From Moraxella caviae (GTDB taxonomy: Bacteria > Pseudomonadota > Gammaproteobacteria > Pseudomonadales > Moraxellaceae), in contig NZ_MUXU01000056.1 in the NCBI RefSeq assembly GCF_002014985.1, positions 28,025 through 92,024 of the forward strand: DNA of 64,000 nucleotides, in the 5' to 3' direction. Below the pieces are notes generated by a model that searched no databases, had not been told where the DNA came from, and was given only the letters and a program-made list of their open reading frames with translations. The translations under genes and the position numbers were made by a program. Shown here in pieces: positions 45,119-55,299 of this stretch; the stretch's first letter is position 1, and every line of letters starts with the position of its first letter.

Positions 45119-46303
45119 ATGAGTGTTGAGAGAAATCCTGAAGCCTTTGAAAACGCACCCATCAACTGGGTTCCTGCCATTGTGCTGCTGTCCACGCCGC
45201 TTTTGGCATTGGTGCTAGTGCCTTGGTATCTGTGGTCGCATGGTGCAAATCCTGCCACTTGGACAGCTTTTGCCATTTTTATGGCGTGGACTGGTCTTTC
45301 CATCACCGCAGGCTATCACCGCCTATGGTCGCATAAAGCCTATGACGCACACCCTGTTGTCAAATACGTCTTGCTTTTTGGCGCAACGCTTGCCGTGCAA
45401 AGCTCTGTCTTTGACTGGTGTTCTGGACACCGCTCACACCATCGCCACGTTGATGATGAATATGACGATCCGTACTCATCACGTCGTGGTTTTTGGTTCA
45501 GCCATATGCAGTGGATGCTGCGTAAATTCCCAAGCGGTCAATACGATTACAAAAACATTCCCGACCTTAAAAAAGACAAGCTGCTCACTTTCCAGCACAA
45601 TCACTACGGCTTGTGTGTCGTTGCCAGTAATGCCATCGCACTGACGATTGTCGGATTCATCACTGGCGATATGCTGGGCGCATTCATCATCGTGGGCTTA
45701 TTGCGCCTTGTTTTGACGCACCATTTCACCTTTTTTATCAATTCTTTGTGCCATATGTTTGGCTCGCGTCCTTATACCGATGAAAACACCGCGCGCGACA
45801 ACCCAATTTTGGCGATTTTCACTTGGGGTGAAGGTTATCACAACTACCACCACTACTTCCAATACGACTATCGCAATGGCGTAAAATGGTGGCAATACGA
45901 CCCAACCAAATGGTTCATTTTGGGCTTATCTAAAATCGGACTTGCCAAAGACCTAAAACGTGTGGACGGTTTGACTATCAAACACGCCGAAGTCATCATG
46001 CAATTTAAGCGCGCCCAAGCACGCATTGATGGTGGCGAGATGAGCCTAGACGAGCGCTTAGCCGCCTTTAAAGAACGCATCAGCGCCGAATATGAAGCCT
46101 TTAGCCAAACGGTGGAAGAATGGCACACACTCAAGGCAAAATCCGTAGAACTAAAACGCACCGAATTTGCCAATCGCCTACACGAAGCGGACGAGCGTCT
46201 AAAAGAGCAATTCTCTCTAGTAGAAGCCAAAATCCGTGAACACAGTGAGCGCATTGAGCTGGCTTATGCCCACCTAAAAGGCAAAGCAGCCACTGCCAAA
46301 TAA
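45119..46303 (+). CDS. Acyl-CoA delta-9 fatty acid desaturase with coiled-coil tail
   Basis: 394 residues from the ATG at 45119. Three histidine boxes of the membrane desaturases: HRLWSH, HRSHHRH and EGYHNYHH, with four hydrophobic segments between (about 20-65, 155-195). This is the stearoyl-CoA/DesB type. About 100 C-terminal residues (from FKRAQARIDGGEMSLDERLAA on) are Glu/Lys/Arg-rich with heptad-like spacing, probably a long coiled coil. Reaction: oxygen-dependent insertion of a cis double bond in acyl chains, which raises membrane fluidity. The promoter contains a palindrome. Confidence 0.93.
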   Translation: MSVERNPEAFENAPINWVPAIVLLSTPLLALVLVPWYLWSHGANPATWTAFAIFMAWTGLSITAGYHRLWSHKAYDAHPVVKYVLLFGATLAVQSSVFDWCSGHRSHHRHVDDEYDDPYSSRRGFWFSHMQWMLRKFPSGQYDYKNIPDLKKDKLLTFQHNHYGLCVVASNAIALTIVGFITGDMLGAFIIVGLLRLVLTHHFTFFINSLCHMFGSRPYTDENTARDNPILAIFTWGEGYHNYHHYFQYDYRNGVKWWQYDPTKWFILGLSKIGLAKDLKRVDGLTIKHAEVIMQFKRAQARIDGGEMSLDERLAAFKERISAEYEAFSQTVEEWHTLKAKSVELKRTEFANRLHEADERLKEQFSLVEAKIREHSERIELAYAHLKGKAATAK

Positions 46304-46325
46304 CGCATTTTGTAGTTTCTCCAAG

Positions 46326-46355
46326 CCCTTTGCACGCTTTCGCAAAGGGTTTTTC
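46326..46355 (+). terminator. Terminator after the desaturase
   Basis: CCCTTTGC/GCAAAGGG stem with a T run. Confidence 0.85.
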
Positions 46356-46570
46356 TTATATCAAACTTGCGCCAAATATTTGAATTTGCACCAAATTTAT
46401 GCCAAGCCTTGTCAGCAAGTGCAAATTATGAATGACGGCTTATAAATTGCACAGCTTAAACCAACTAACAAAGCACAAATTTTAAAACACTTCGCACCGC
46501 TTTACTTTTTACCCCAAGCGTGCTAAGTTTGCCAAATTCATCGCTCAATAATTTCACCAATTTAAAAACC

Positions 46571-48121
46571 ATGCGCCATCACATCATCTACACCAAACTT
46601 GATGACAGACTGTACCATCATCAAAAGACTTCGCCGCTTGATAATCCACGGCTGGTGCATTTTAATCATGCGCTGGCGGACGCACTTGGCTTTGACGCTG
46701 CCGATAAGACACTTGATTGGCAGGCAATCATCGGTGCGGATTTTACCGCCTTTACGCCTGAATTTACACCGCTTGCGATGGTGTATGCAGGGCATCAGTT
46801 TGGGCATTGGGCAGGTCAGCTGGGCGATGGGCGTGGCGTACTCTTGACGCAGATTTTGGATAAAAATAACAAACTGACGGATTTGCATTTAAAAGGCGCA
46901 GGTCTGACGCCTTTTTCGCGCATGGGCGATGGGCGCGCGATGATTGGCAGCAGCGTGCGAGAATATCTGGGGTCGCACGCCTTAAATGTGCTTGGCGTGC
47001 CAAGTTCTAATGCCTTGGGGCTTGTGGTGTCGGACACGCTGATTCGCCGCCATCAAGCCGTGCCAGCCGCCGCCCTACTACGCACGAGCGATTGCCATGT
47101 GCGCTTGGGGCATTTTGAATGGATTATGGCATATGCGCCTGATTTATTGCCGACATTTACACAATTTTGTATGGCACATTATTTTGACCCAGACGAACAC
47201 CACCAAAACGAAATCAACCACCAAAGCGATAGCCATCAAACAAACACCAAGCATCAAAATCCACCCACCATCGAGCAGTTTTTACGCCAAGTGTGCAGAC
47301 GTACCGCGCGCATGATTGCCGATTGGCAGCTGGTTGGCTTCATTCATGGCGTGATGAACACCGATAATCTGAACATCACAGGCAGCACGCTGGATTTTGG
47401 CCCTTTTGCCATGATGGAGCGCTTCACCCCCAGCTGGATTGCCAATCATTCGGACGATTACGGCAGATACACCTACCAAAATCAGCCGCAAATCGGTGCG
47501 TGGAATTTACAACTTTGGCTGCGACTTTTTACGTCTTTGGGTGTTCATACGCACACCGTGCAAGCCTGCCTAGATGAGTACGAGCGCACCTTGCGCACGC
47601 ATTATGAAGCAGGGCTTTGCCAAAAATTGGGCTTGGCGTATGATGATAACGCCATCGCTTTGGCATATGATTTTTTAGATTTATTAAAAAATTATGAGCT
47701 GGATTATACCAACAGCTTTCGTGCGCTGATTGCCGTTGCGTATGACAGCACGGACAATTCCACCGACAAATCCGCCCATCTGCATGAGACAAATCTTCTC
47801 ACCACATTAGAACAAGAAATCGCACGCTTTGGCGCACATGAGCAGCGCACTTGGCAAGCGTGGCGCACTCGTTATCAAAAACACCTACAAACCCACGCCA
47901 CACAAGCGATTGCCATCATGCAGCGCACAAATCCTGTGTACGTTTTAAGAAATCCTATGGCACAAAATGCCATCATCGCCCTAGAAAATGGCGATACCAG
48001 TGAGCTTGAAAGAATTTTTACGCTGCTTAGCACGCCCTTTAATGTACAAGACATCGCCACCGCTGATGACACCACGCCCACGCACCGCCTTGAAATGACG
48101 CCTGTCAGTTGTATGTCTTAG
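46571..48121 (+). CDS. selO: Protein adenylyltransferase SelO
   Basis: 516 residues from the ATG at 46571. Pseudokinase SelO features: YAGHQFGHWAGQLGDGR at the start, LKGAGLTPFSRMGDGRAMIGS with the ATP-binding Lys, REYLGSHALNVLGVP, and the inverted active site HGVMNTDNLNITG...LDFGPFAMME with the metal-binding Asn and Asp. The last residues are SCMS: the Cys third from the end is where E. coli SelO has the redox Cys and eukaryotes have selenocysteine. Reaction by family: AMP transfer to Ser/Thr/Tyr of redox-linked proteins. An in-frame GTG at 46520 is possible. An insertion of about 25 residues (EHHQNEINHQSDSHQTNT) is hydrophilic and His/Gln-rich. Confidence 0.95.
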   Translation: MRHHIIYTKLDDRLYHHQKTSPLDNPRLVHFNHALADALGFDAADKTLDWQAIIGADFTAFTPEFTPLAMVYAGHQFGHWAGQLGDGRGVLLTQILDKNNKLTDLHLKGAGLTPFSRMGDGRAMIGSSVREYLGSHALNVLGVPSSNALGLVVSDTLIRRHQAVPAAALLRTSDCHVRLGHFEWIMAYAPDLLPTFTQFCMAHYFDPDEHHQNEINHQSDSHQTNTKHQNPPTIEQFLRQVCRRTARMIADWQLVGFIHGVMNTDNLNITGSTLDFGPFAMMERFTPSWIANHSDDYGRYTYQNQPQIGAWNLQLWLRLFTSLGVHTHTVQACLDEYERTLRTHYEAGLCQKLGLAYDDNAIALAYDFLDLLKNYELDYTNSFRALIAVAYDSTDNSTDKSAHLHETNLLTTLEQEIARFGAHEQRTWQAWRTRYQKHLQTHATQAIAIMQRTNPVYVLRNPMAQNAIIALENGDTSELERIFTLLSTPFNVQDIATADDTTPTHRLEMTPVSCMS

Positions 48122-48220
48122 GCTAATAAATTTTCATTGAAATTATGTAGAAAACTTAAATAATCAAACAAATTCCAGCCGAGTAAGAATGCCACCCTTG
48201 CGGCGAAATTTTTAGATACA

Positions 48221-48251
48221 TTGATGGAATGCACGCAAATCATGCTATAAT
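48221..48251 (+). promoter_or_regulatory. Possible promoter for ccoS
   Basis: TTGATG (48221-48226) and TATAAT (48246-48251) at a spacing of 19, longer than ideal. Confidence 0.4.
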
Positions 48252-48293
48252 GTGGGCGTTTTTTGTGCAGCCGTCCATCGTCAAGGGGGTGTT

Positions 48294-48506
48294 ATGGACA
48301 GTATGTATCTTTTGATTCCGCTTAGTTTGATGTTGTTCGTGGTGGCGATTTGGGCGATTTGGTATGCGGTGAAATCCAATCAATTTGAAGATTTGGATAA
48401 TGCACCTGACCAAATTATCCTAGATGACCGCCAAACACGCCGTGAGCAGCTCAAAAACCAATCAACACACCAAACAAACAACCAATCCAACACCCGTCAT
48501 CTTTAA
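48294..48506 (+). CDS. ccoS: cbb3-type oxidase assembly protein CcoS
   Basis: 70 residues from the ATG at 48294, with AAGGGGG upstream. Short and membrane-anchored: MDSMYLLIPLSLMLFVVAIWAI, then FEDLDNAPDQIILDD, the CcoS signature after the helix. The C-terminus is Gln/Asn/Thr-rich. Role: needed in Rhodobacter for assembly of the cbb3 cytochrome oxidase, in the step that brings heme and copper to the catalytic subunit. Here it lies next to a TauE/SafE-like gene, as often in ccoGHIS loci; ccoN, G, H and I are not in the window. Confidence 0.9.
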   Translation: MDSMYLLIPLSLMLFVVAIWAIWYAVKSNQFEDLDNAPDQIILDDRQTRREQLKNQSTHQTNNQSNTRHL

Positions 48507-48582
48507 TCTGATTCTTATAAGAATGAGTAAGAACCGCCTTGGTTCATAGTTTCGCGCCTAACATACAAATAAGAAGGTCATT

Positions 48583-49479
48583 ATGTCGTTCGCTTTGATT
48601 CTTGCCGCGCTTGGCATGGGATTTTTTGGTTCGCCGCATTGCTTGGGTATGTGTGGCGGTATCGTGGCAGCTTTTGGCATTTCTATGCAGCACCTAAGCC
48701 CTGCCAAAAGGCGAATGCTGATTGCCACTTATCACATCGGCAGGCTGACAAGCTACGCTGTGCTTGGGCTGATTGCCACCATTTTTGGCAGTCAGATTCT
48801 AGCGCCATTTTTGACCAATAACGCCTTGCCACGCCTGCTGCTGGGCGGCGCGCTGATTTTTGCAGCACTGCTCATGCTGGGCGCTCCATTTTTAAATCGC
48901 CTTGAAAAATTAGGCTTGCGTTTGTGGCAAGCACTCTCACCTTTGCGTGCCAAAGTTTTACCGATTGACAATCTTGCTAAAGCCTTTGGCGCGGGCGTCC
49001 TGTGGGGATTTTTGCCGTGCGGTTTGGTGTATGGTGCGCTTGTGATGGCGGTGAGTTTGTCCGCCACTGACACCATGAATGGCGCACTGTTTATGGTATT
49101 TTTTGGCATTGGTACGCTGCCGATGTTACTTGCCACAAGCAGCATGGTGGCGTGGCTGCAGCAGCGCATTGCCAAATTTAATTTGCGCAAATTCAGCGGT
49201 GCTTTAATGCTTGTTTCTGGGCTGGCGGTGGCTTTTTCGCCCAGCATTATGCACGCTTTGCACGGTGGTTCGCATGGAAATCACGGCAATCACAGCTCAC
49301 ACGACCACACCGCCCATCATACGCACAACGAACACAGCTCACATAATCACAGCGAACATAAACACAGCTCACATAATCACAGCGAACACGGTTCGGAACA
49401 CGAAAGCCATCAAAGCCACCCAGCGCATAATCATTCTGCCGCACACAACCAAACCAACGAAACGCACAGCCATCATTAA
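48583..49479 (+). CDS. TauE/SafE-like (DsbD-type) membrane protein with His-rich tail
   Basis: 298 residues with about six membrane segments, and motifs of the DsbD_2/sulfite exporter-like group: FFGSPHCLGMCGGIVAAFG, LIATYHIGRLTSYAVLG and GFLPCGLVYGAL. The last 75 residues (about 225-298) are almost only His, Ser, Asn, Glu and Gly, with the nine-residue unit HSSHNHSEH repeated. Members often lie next to ccoS and are presumed to act in copper handling or cbb3 oxidase assembly; a His-rich tail fits metal binding, which is an inference. True sulfite export is unlikely. Confidence 0.88.
   Translation: MSFALILAALGMGFFGSPHCLGMCGGIVAAFGISMQHLSPAKRRMLIATYHIGRLTSYAVLGLIATIFGSQILAPFLTNNALPRLLLGGALIFAALLMLGAPFLNRLEKLGLRLWQALSPLRAKVLPIDNLAKAFGAGVLWGFLPCGLVYGALVMAVSLSATDTMNGALFMVFFGIGTLPMLLATSSMVAWLQQRIAKFNLRKFSGALMLVSGLAVAFSPSIMHALHGGSHGNHGNHSSHDHTAHHTHNEHSSHNHSEHKHSSHNHSEHGSEHESHQSHPAHNHSAAHNQTNETHSHH
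49331..49390. repeat. 30-bp tandem duplication in the His-rich tail
   Basis: Two adjacent 30-base units (49331-49360 and 49361-49390) that differ at only two bases. They encode EHSSHNHSEHK-type repeats, in frame. Confidence 0.85.
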
Positions 49480-49529
49480 ATTTGGTAAATTTTAAATCCA
49501 AATCCATTTTAAAATCATTCACCCAAACA

Positions 49530-49562
49530 AAAAAACGACAACCTAAAAAGTTGTCGTTTTTT
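49530..49562. terminator. Terminator between the TauE-like gene and gdhA
   Basis: AAAACGACAAC/GTTGTCGTTTT perfect stem with a seven-base loop; T run on the plus strand, and A run upstream that serves the minus strand. Confidence 0.9.
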
Positions 49563-49655
49563 ATCAAAATAGTTTTAATTTGAGCTTAAAGACGGTTTGG
49601 GCAACTACTTTCAAATAATTTCACCAAACCATTTCACGCCCAAATTTAGCCGCCA

Positions 49656-50996
49656 TCACAAGATGCCGTAAGACACCAAAGCGTTCGCCACTTGTACAAA
49701 GCCAGCCACGTTTGCGCCTGTCATATAGTCCACCGCGCCTTGGGTTGTGCCGTATTTTTCACCAGCCGCTTTGGCGTTGTCGTGGATATTTTTCATGATG
49801 TTTTGTAGTTTTACATCAAGCTCTTCAAAGCTCTTGTACTGGCGCACAGAGTTTTGACTCATTTCAAGACCAGACACCGCAACGCCGCCTGCGTTGGCAG
49901 CTTTGCCCGGCGCATAAGCAACACCGCCAGCACGCACCACGTCAATCGCTTCGGCAGTCAGCGGCATATTTGCGCCTTCAGCCACATATTTTACGCCATG
50001 TTTTACCAATGCTTTGGCGTTTTCAGCGTCCACTTCGTTTTGAGTGGCGCAAGGCAAAGCAACGTCTGCGTCAAACTGCCATGGCTTTTCGCCCGCCAGC
50101 CATTCGCCACCAAATTCCGCCACATAATCCGCCAAGGCTTTGCCGTTTGCTTTATGGTTTTTCACCCAGTTGATTTTTTCTTGGGTAAAGCCTGCTTTGT
50201 CCACCAGCGTGCCTTTTGAGTCAGAGAAAGTGATGACTTTACCGCCAAGCTGCATGGCTTTTTCGGCGGCGTATTGCGCCACGTTACCTGCACCTGACAC
50301 CAGTACGGTTTTGCCTTGCAGGCTGTCGTTATTCACTTTTAGCATATTGTCAAGGAAATACACCAAGCCATAGCCAGTCGCTTCGGTGCGAATCAATGAA
50401 CCGCCATGACCCACGCCCTTGCCAGTCAAAACGCCTTCAAATTCACGCGTTAGGTTTTTGTACATGGCGAACATATAGTTCACTTCACGACCGCCCACAC
50501 CAATGTCGCCTGCTGGTACGTCCATGTCTTTGCCAACGTTTTTGTGCAATTCACGCATGAACGCATAGCAAAAACGGCGGATTTCAGCTTCTGATTTGCC
50601 TTTTGGATCAAAGTCTGAGCCGCCTTTTGCGCCGCCCATCGGCAAGCCAGTCAAGGCGTTTTTGAAAATTTGCTCAAAACCCAAAAATTTTAGCGTGCCT
50701 TCAGTTACGGTTGGGTGAAAGCGGATACCGCCTTTGTATGGGCCGATGGCGTTGCTAAATTGTACACGCCAGCCGCGGTTTACTTGCACTTCGCCCTTGT
50801 CGTTTTCCCAGTTCACACGGAATGAGATGATACGGTCAGGCTCGCACAGACGCTCAAAAACTTTAAATTCTTCGTATTTTGGATTGTCCGCATACACCTT
50901 ACCAATGGTCATCGCCACTTCTTCTACCGCTTGAATGAATTCAGGCTGATGTGCGTAGTTTTGTTGAACTTTTTCAATGGCTGACTGAATGGTCAT
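49656..50996 (-). CDS. gdhA: NADP-type glutamate dehydrogenase
   Basis: 446 residues (E. coli 447) from the ATG at 50996, with AGGAGA upstream. Features: GPYKGGIRFHPTV, LPMGGAKGGSDFDPKGKS (catalytic Lys), VPAGDIGVGGREVNYMF, the cofactor fold VLVSGAGNVAQYAAEKAM, and EGANMPLTAEA. Hexameric class of NADP enzyme. Reaction: reversible 2-oxoglutarate plus ammonia to glutamate. Single gene. Glutamate made here feeds the Dat transaminase encoded next to it, although they are not co-transcribed. Confidence 0.97.
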   Translation of the reverse strand: MTIQSAIEKVQQNYAHQPEFIQAVEEVAMTIGKVYADNPKYEEFKVFERLCEPDRIISFRVNWENDKGEVQVNRGWRVQFSNAIGPYKGGIRFHPTVTEGTLKFLGFEQIFKNALTGLPMGGAKGGSDFDPKGKSEAEIRRFCYAFMRELHKNVGKDMDVPAGDIGVGGREVNYMFAMYKNLTREFEGVLTGKGVGHGGSLIRTEATGYGLVYFLDNMLKVNNDSLQGKTVLVSGAGNVAQYAAEKAMQLGGKVITFSDSKGTLVDKAGFTQEKINWVKNHKANGKALADYVAEFGGEWLAGEKPWQFDADVALPCATQNEVDAENAKALVKHGVKYVAEGANMPLTAEAIDVVRAGGVAYAPGKAANAGGVAVSGLEMSQNSVRQYKSFEELDVKLQNIMKNIHDNAKAAGEKYGTTQGAVDYMTGANVAGFVQVANALVSYGIL

Positions 50997-51352
50997 GTCG
51001 TATCTCCTACGTTGGGCTTGGCAAGGCAAGCGTGATTAAAAAGCACTGGGTGCGGTTTTGATGATTTATATCATAAATGCTGATATGTTCATAAGCAAAC
51101 GCAATATACTAAGATTTCCAACAAAATTCAAGCATTGCAATTACGTTTATCATGATAAATCAGCGGATATTTATTAGATTTTCTTATGGCAAGCCCATAA
51201 AATATGATAAATAAATTTTGTGAATTTTCAACATATCGCAAATTTATACTCAAATCATTTGCTTTATGATAAAAGACGATTTTCAATATCAAGCGAAATT
51301 CAAAACATTAAAAAACCTTGCAACATCACATTGCAAGGTTTTTATCATGAAA
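50997..51352. other. Intergenic region between gdhA and ddc
   Basis: 356 bases, AT-rich. It contains the gdhA promoter region (no canonical boxes stand out) and the ddc terminator. Confidence 0.5.
51311..51343. terminator. Terminator after ddc
   Basis: AAAAACCTTGCAA/TTGCAAGGTTTTT perfect inverted repeat, seven-base loop. On the minus strand it follows ddc. Confidence 0.9.
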
Positions 51353-52900
51353 TCAATCAATTGGCGGTGTGTAAGTGCCGTTTTTGATGTCGTCTTTGAT
51401 GCGCTCAGCTTCGCTTAATACTTGCGCCAAAAGGTTTTGCACGTTTTCAAGCGTTGCCACAGGGCTAAGCAGCGTCATTTTCAAAGACTGCACATCGCCA
51501 TATTCTGGACTGTTCACACGCGTTACGCCAATGTTCGCTTCACCACGTGCAAACAGCTCGTCCGCCACGTTTTGGTTTAGGCTGTCAATCAGCTCGCTTG
51601 GATAGCCTTTTGGCACAACACGGAACAGCACAGACGCAAATTGCGGACGAATCAGCATTTCTAGCGCATCGGTGTTATCAATGTAGCTTGCCACTTCTTT
51701 GGATAAATCCACGCCATGATCAATCATTGAGCCGTACAGCGTCTCGCCCAGTGCTTCCACCGTGAACCACAGTTTTAGCGCGTCAAAGCGACGCGTGGTT
51801 TGTAGTGATTTTGACACCAAATTTGGCACGCCATGCTCTTCGTCATAAGCAGAGTTCAGATACTCGGCTTCATAGTGCATAAAGCGATAATTTGCTTCGT
51901 CTTTAAGCAAGAACGCACCGCACGAAATGCTTTGGAAATAATGCTTATGAAAATCCAGCGTTACCGAATCGGTCAGCTCAATGCCGTCCAGCAAATCACG
52001 GTATTTGTTAGACAAAAGCAGCGCACCGCCCCACGCCGCATCAACGTGCAGCCATGCGCCATAGCGATTGGTGATTTCACGAATGGTTTTTAGATCGTCA
52101 ATCGCGCCTGCGTCAGTCGTGCCAGCGGTTGCCACCACGCACGCTGCGATGTTACCTTGTGCGTGCAAATCCGCCATGATGGTTTCAAGCGCTGCTGTGT
52201 CCATTTGCGCATTGGCATTACAAGGCACGGCAATCACAGACGCAAAACCCATGCCCATCATCGCCATGTTTTTTTGTACGCTAAAGTGGGCGTTTTCTGA
52301 ACACAGCACTTTTACTTTTTGCATGGCTTCGTTTGGAATGCCGAATTTTTGTACCGACCACGGCTCGCCTTGTGCGTCTTTAAAGTTCTTGGCAATGCAC
52401 CAATCACGCGCAAGCAAAACGCCCATCAAGTTTGACTGCGTACCGCCCGATGTGAACACGCCAGCAGTACCTGCGCCATAGCCGACCTTTTGACGCAGCC
52501 AATCAATCAGCTGCACTTCCATCAGTGAGCCTGCTGGCGACTGATCCCACGAATCCATAGATTGGTTGGTGGCGTTGATGTACACTTCAGCGATTTGACT
52601 GGTTACAAGCGTTGGGCAATGCAAATGCGCCAATGAATGCGGATGGTGTACTTTTAGGCTTTTATTCAAAAACAGCTCGGTCATGCGCTCAAGCGACTTA
52701 TCCAGCCCCATACCTTCTTTTGATGGCAAAAAGTTGATGGCACTTTTTAGTTCACGAATGCTGCCGCCTGTGTACATATGCTCATTTTTTAGCCAAGCAG
52801 ACACCGCTTTGGTTGCTGCTGCCATCGCGTTTTCGTAGTCGGTGATGGAGTTAGAATCGTTACACAATAAGGCTTGTTTGTGTTTTGCAAAATCCGTCAT
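51353..52900 (-). CDS. ddc: L-2,4-diaminobutyrate decarboxylase
   Basis: 515 residues from the ATG at 52900 (AAGGA upstream). Group II PLP decarboxylase: [52 protein letters not shown], and the PLP lysine in [17 protein letters not shown]. Best match by context is the diaminobutyrate decarboxylase (Ddc) of Acinetobacter, since the gene follows dat. Reaction: L-2,4-diaminobutyrate to 1,3-diaminopropane and CO2. The sequence alone does not rule out another amino acid, such as a glutamate or aromatic one. Confidence 0.92.
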   Translation of the reverse strand: MTDFAKHKQALLCNDSNSITDYENAMAAATKAVSAWLKNEHMYTGGSIRELKSAINFLPSKEGMGLDKSLERMTELFLNKSLKVHHPHSLAHLHCPTLVTSQIAEVYINATNQSMDSWDQSPAGSLMEVQLIDWLRQKVGYGAGTAGVFTSGGTQSNLMGVLLARDWCIAKNFKDAQGEPWSVQKFGIPNEAMQKVKVLCSENAHFSVQKNMAMMGMGFASVIAVPCNANAQMDTAALETIMADLHAQGNIAACVVATAGTTDAGAIDDLKTIREITNRYGAWLHVDAAWGGALLLSNKYRDLLDGIELTDSVTLDFHKHYFQSISCGAFLLKDEANYRFMHYEAEYLNSAYDEEHGVPNLVSKSLQTTRRFDALKLWFTVEALGETLYGSMIDHGVDLSKEVASYIDNTDALEMLIRPQFASVLFRVVPKGYPSELIDSLNQNVADELFARGEANIGVTRVNSPEYGDVQSLKMTLLSPVATLENVQNLLAQVLSEAERIKDDIKNGTYTPPID

Positions 52901-53085
52901 GATTTTTCCTTTTGCAAAAATATCAAAAATTAAGTTGCTGCGTGCTAATGTGGCATTTGGCGTGTTCGATTGACATATTGGATTGGCATGTTTAATGAAA
53001 TTGTCCGTCAACTTAAAATTTTGGCTGGCAAATTTCATACGCCATATGCGTAAGTCATCAAGTCAAATTATCAAATTAATTTGCT

Positions 53086-53124
53086 AAACCAAGTTGTCAA
53101 ACCAAGTTGTCAAACCAAGTTGTT
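53086..53124. repeat. Three-unit 13-bp tandem array between dat and ddc
   Basis: AAACCAAGTTGTC at 53086 and 53099 (identical) and AAACCAAGTTGTT at 53112. Confidence 0.85.
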
Positions 53125-53179
53125 ACAAATTGCCAGACCAAACACCGCACGCTTCATCATATAAAAACAAAACCAAATC

Positions 53180-53231
53180 ACACGCTTGGCAAAAGACCAA
53201 AATTTCAAAGCCTTTTGCCAAGTTTGGTGTG
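53180..53231. terminator. Long inverted repeat downstream of dat
   Basis: CTTGGCAAAAG (53186-53196) pairs with CTTTTGCCAAG (53212-53222), with partial pairing outside. No strong T run, so termination is uncertain. Confidence 0.5.
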
Positions 53232-53245
53232 ATTTGGCCGTCAGA

Positions 53246-54604
53246 TTAACCGCGTACTTTTTGTAGTGCGTCAATCACTGATTGCTTAAAGCGTGCCACC
53301 ACTTCCACACACTCTTCATGCGTGATGGTGATTGGGCAAAGAATGCGTACCACCGTGCCGCCACGTCCGCCACGTTCAAGCAGCAGTTTGTTATTAAAGC
53401 AAGCGGTTTGAATGGCGGCAGCAAGCTCGCTGTCGGCAGGATACGAGCCCATGTGGTCGGCAGGCTTGCGCTCGTCCACAATCTCAATGCCATTCATCAA
53501 GCCGCGTCCACGCACATGACCGATACAGCCAAATTCTGCTTGCAGTTTTTGTACTTCACTGCGCAAAAACTCGCCTTGTACGCGTGCGTTTTCCTCCAAA
53601 TTCTTATCACGGATTTCTTCTAAAACTTTTAGGCCTGCCGCCATCGCCAGCTGGTTGCCACGGAATGTGCCTGTGTGTCCTGCTGGTGCCCATGCGTCAA
53701 ATTTCTTGTTAATCGCCAGTACGCACAGTGGCAAGCCGCCGCCCACCGCCTTACTCATCACCACCACGTCAGGAACGATGCCTGCGTGTTCAAAGGCGAA
53801 CATCTTGCCAGAGCGTGCAAAACCTGCTTGCACTTCGTCCAAAATCAGTACGATGTCATGCTTGGCGGTTACTTCACGGATTTTTTGCAGCCACTTGGCA
53901 GGCGCAGGCACGACACCGCCTTCACCTTGAATGGCTTCTAGAATCACAGCAGCAGGCTTCACCACGCCGCTTTCTACGTCTTCAATGAAGTTTTCAAAAT
54001 AATAAGTCAGCGCATCTACGCCTGCTTCACCGCCCAAACCCAGCGGGCAGCGGTATTCGTGCGGATATGGCAAAAATTGCACGCCCGGCATCAGATTGCC
54101 CACTTTTTCTTTGGCGGACAAGTTACCCGTCATCGCAAGCGAGCCGTGCGTCATGCCGTGATAACCTCCAGAAAACGCAATCACATTATCACGCCCTGTG
54201 TAGGTTTTGGCAAGTTTGATTGCTGCTTCGGTGCCGTCTGCGCCAGTTGGGCCGCAGAACTGTAGTACGAAATTTTCTGGGAAAAAGCCAAGCAAAGCTT
54301 CAGTAAATGCGTCTTTGACAGGCGTGGTGATGTCAAGCGTGTGCAGCGGCAGGCCACTGTCTAGCACATCACGCAATGCTTCAAAAACTGCTGGGTGATT
54401 ATGCCCCAAAGCCAAAGTGCCAGCACCTGCCAAGCAGTCCAGATATTGATTACCTTCAACGTCCGTCACCCAAATGCCATTGGCTTTGGCGATTGCTAGC
54501 GGAAGTTTGCGCGGATAACTGCGGACATTTGACTCCATCGCGTCTTGGCGATTTAGGTAGTAGTCGTTTGAAGTTTGGGCAGGTGTAACAGGAGTAACGC
54601 TCAT
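53246..54604 (-). CDS. dat: Diaminobutyrate--2-oxoglutarate aminotransferase
   Basis: 452 residues from the ATG at 54604. Class III aminotransferase: [86 protein letters not shown] and the PLP lysine in [15 protein letters not shown]. Reaction: L-aspartate semialdehyde plus glutamate to L-2,4-diaminobutyrate. Its product is the substrate of ddc, encoded 345 bases downstream. Together they are the 1,3-diaminopropane route described in Acinetobacter baumannii. Confidence 0.95.
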   Translation of the reverse strand: MSVTPVTPAQTSNDYYLNRQDAMESNVRSYPRKLPLAIAKANGIWVTDVEGNQYLDCLAGAGTLALGHNHPAVFEALRDVLDSGLPLHTLDITTPVKDAFTEALLGFFPENFVLQFCGPTGADGTEAAIKLAKTYTGRDNVIAFSGGYHGMTHGSLAMTGNLSAKEKVGNLMPGVQFLPYPHEYRCPLGLGGEAGVDALTYYFENFIEDVESGVVKPAAVILEAIQGEGGVVPAPAKWLQKIREVTAKHDIVLILDEVQAGFARSGKMFAFEHAGIVPDVVVMSKAVGGGLPLCVLAINKKFDAWAPAGHTGTFRGNQLAMAAGLKVLEEIRDKNLEENARVQGEFLRSEVQKLQAEFGCIGHVRGRGLMNGIEIVDERKPADHMGSYPADSELAAAIQTACFNNKLLLERGGRGGTVVRILCPITITHEECVEVVARFKQSVIDALQKVRG

Positions 54605-55299
54605 ATTCAATTACCATCTTGAAATAAGGGTTGAAAGAACAAACCACAAAACCCGAACCTTATGAATGCAAATCTGAGATTTGGCGCAGGTTCTGAAAAG
54701 TTTGGCGAAATAAACACGTTTAACGTGCGAAAGTTTTACAAATCATTAAAAAATCAGCGATGATTTGTACGGCAAGGCTTTTTGGGGTTGTGGGCATGAT
54801 GGCTTATTTTTTAAGGGCAAAAGTTAAGTTTATCTAAAAATTATTTTTTAAAATATTCTTAGAAAATCGCCTAAAAAATCATCTGCCAAGCTACATCACA
54901 AAACTTGCTTTTGCAAAATAGCGCCGCCACATTCCATAAAAGGTGGCAAATTATAACACGCTTAGAAATTTTGTCCACGACTTTTTGCGGTTTTTTACCA
55001 AAGACCAGCAAACACATTTAAAAAATCAATAAAATCGCCCGCTTTCACACAATTTACTTTAACAATATCCGCTCGCCAAGCATTTTGCAAATTTGGCACG
55101 GTTGATTAATAAAACGCATCATTATTAAGTTTTGATAAATAATAAGATGGCAAATGCTCTTAATTTAAATATGCAGCAATTTTCAAAAACTGATAATTTT
55201 AAAACACGGCAATTTTAAACCCAATAAAAAACACCGCCATCATAAAGACGGCAGTGTTTTTTGAATACTTAAATCAGAATTCAAACTTGGACAAGCGGC
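54605..55299. other. Long AT-rich intergenic region between acnB and dat
   Basis: 695 bases. It holds the acnB terminator near one end and presumably the dat promoter near the other. Long runs of A and T; no RNA gene, repeat or convincing frame was seen. Confidence 0.5.
55226..55262. terminator. Terminator after acnB
   Basis: AAAACACCGCC/GGCAGTGTTTT stem (one mismatch) with a T run on both sides. Confidence 0.85.

Noticed and set aside
48583-49479. Sulfite exporter as a function
   Set aside because: The name is the broad family label. The CLGMCGG motif, ccoS neighbour and His-rich tail point to metal or oxidase assembly.
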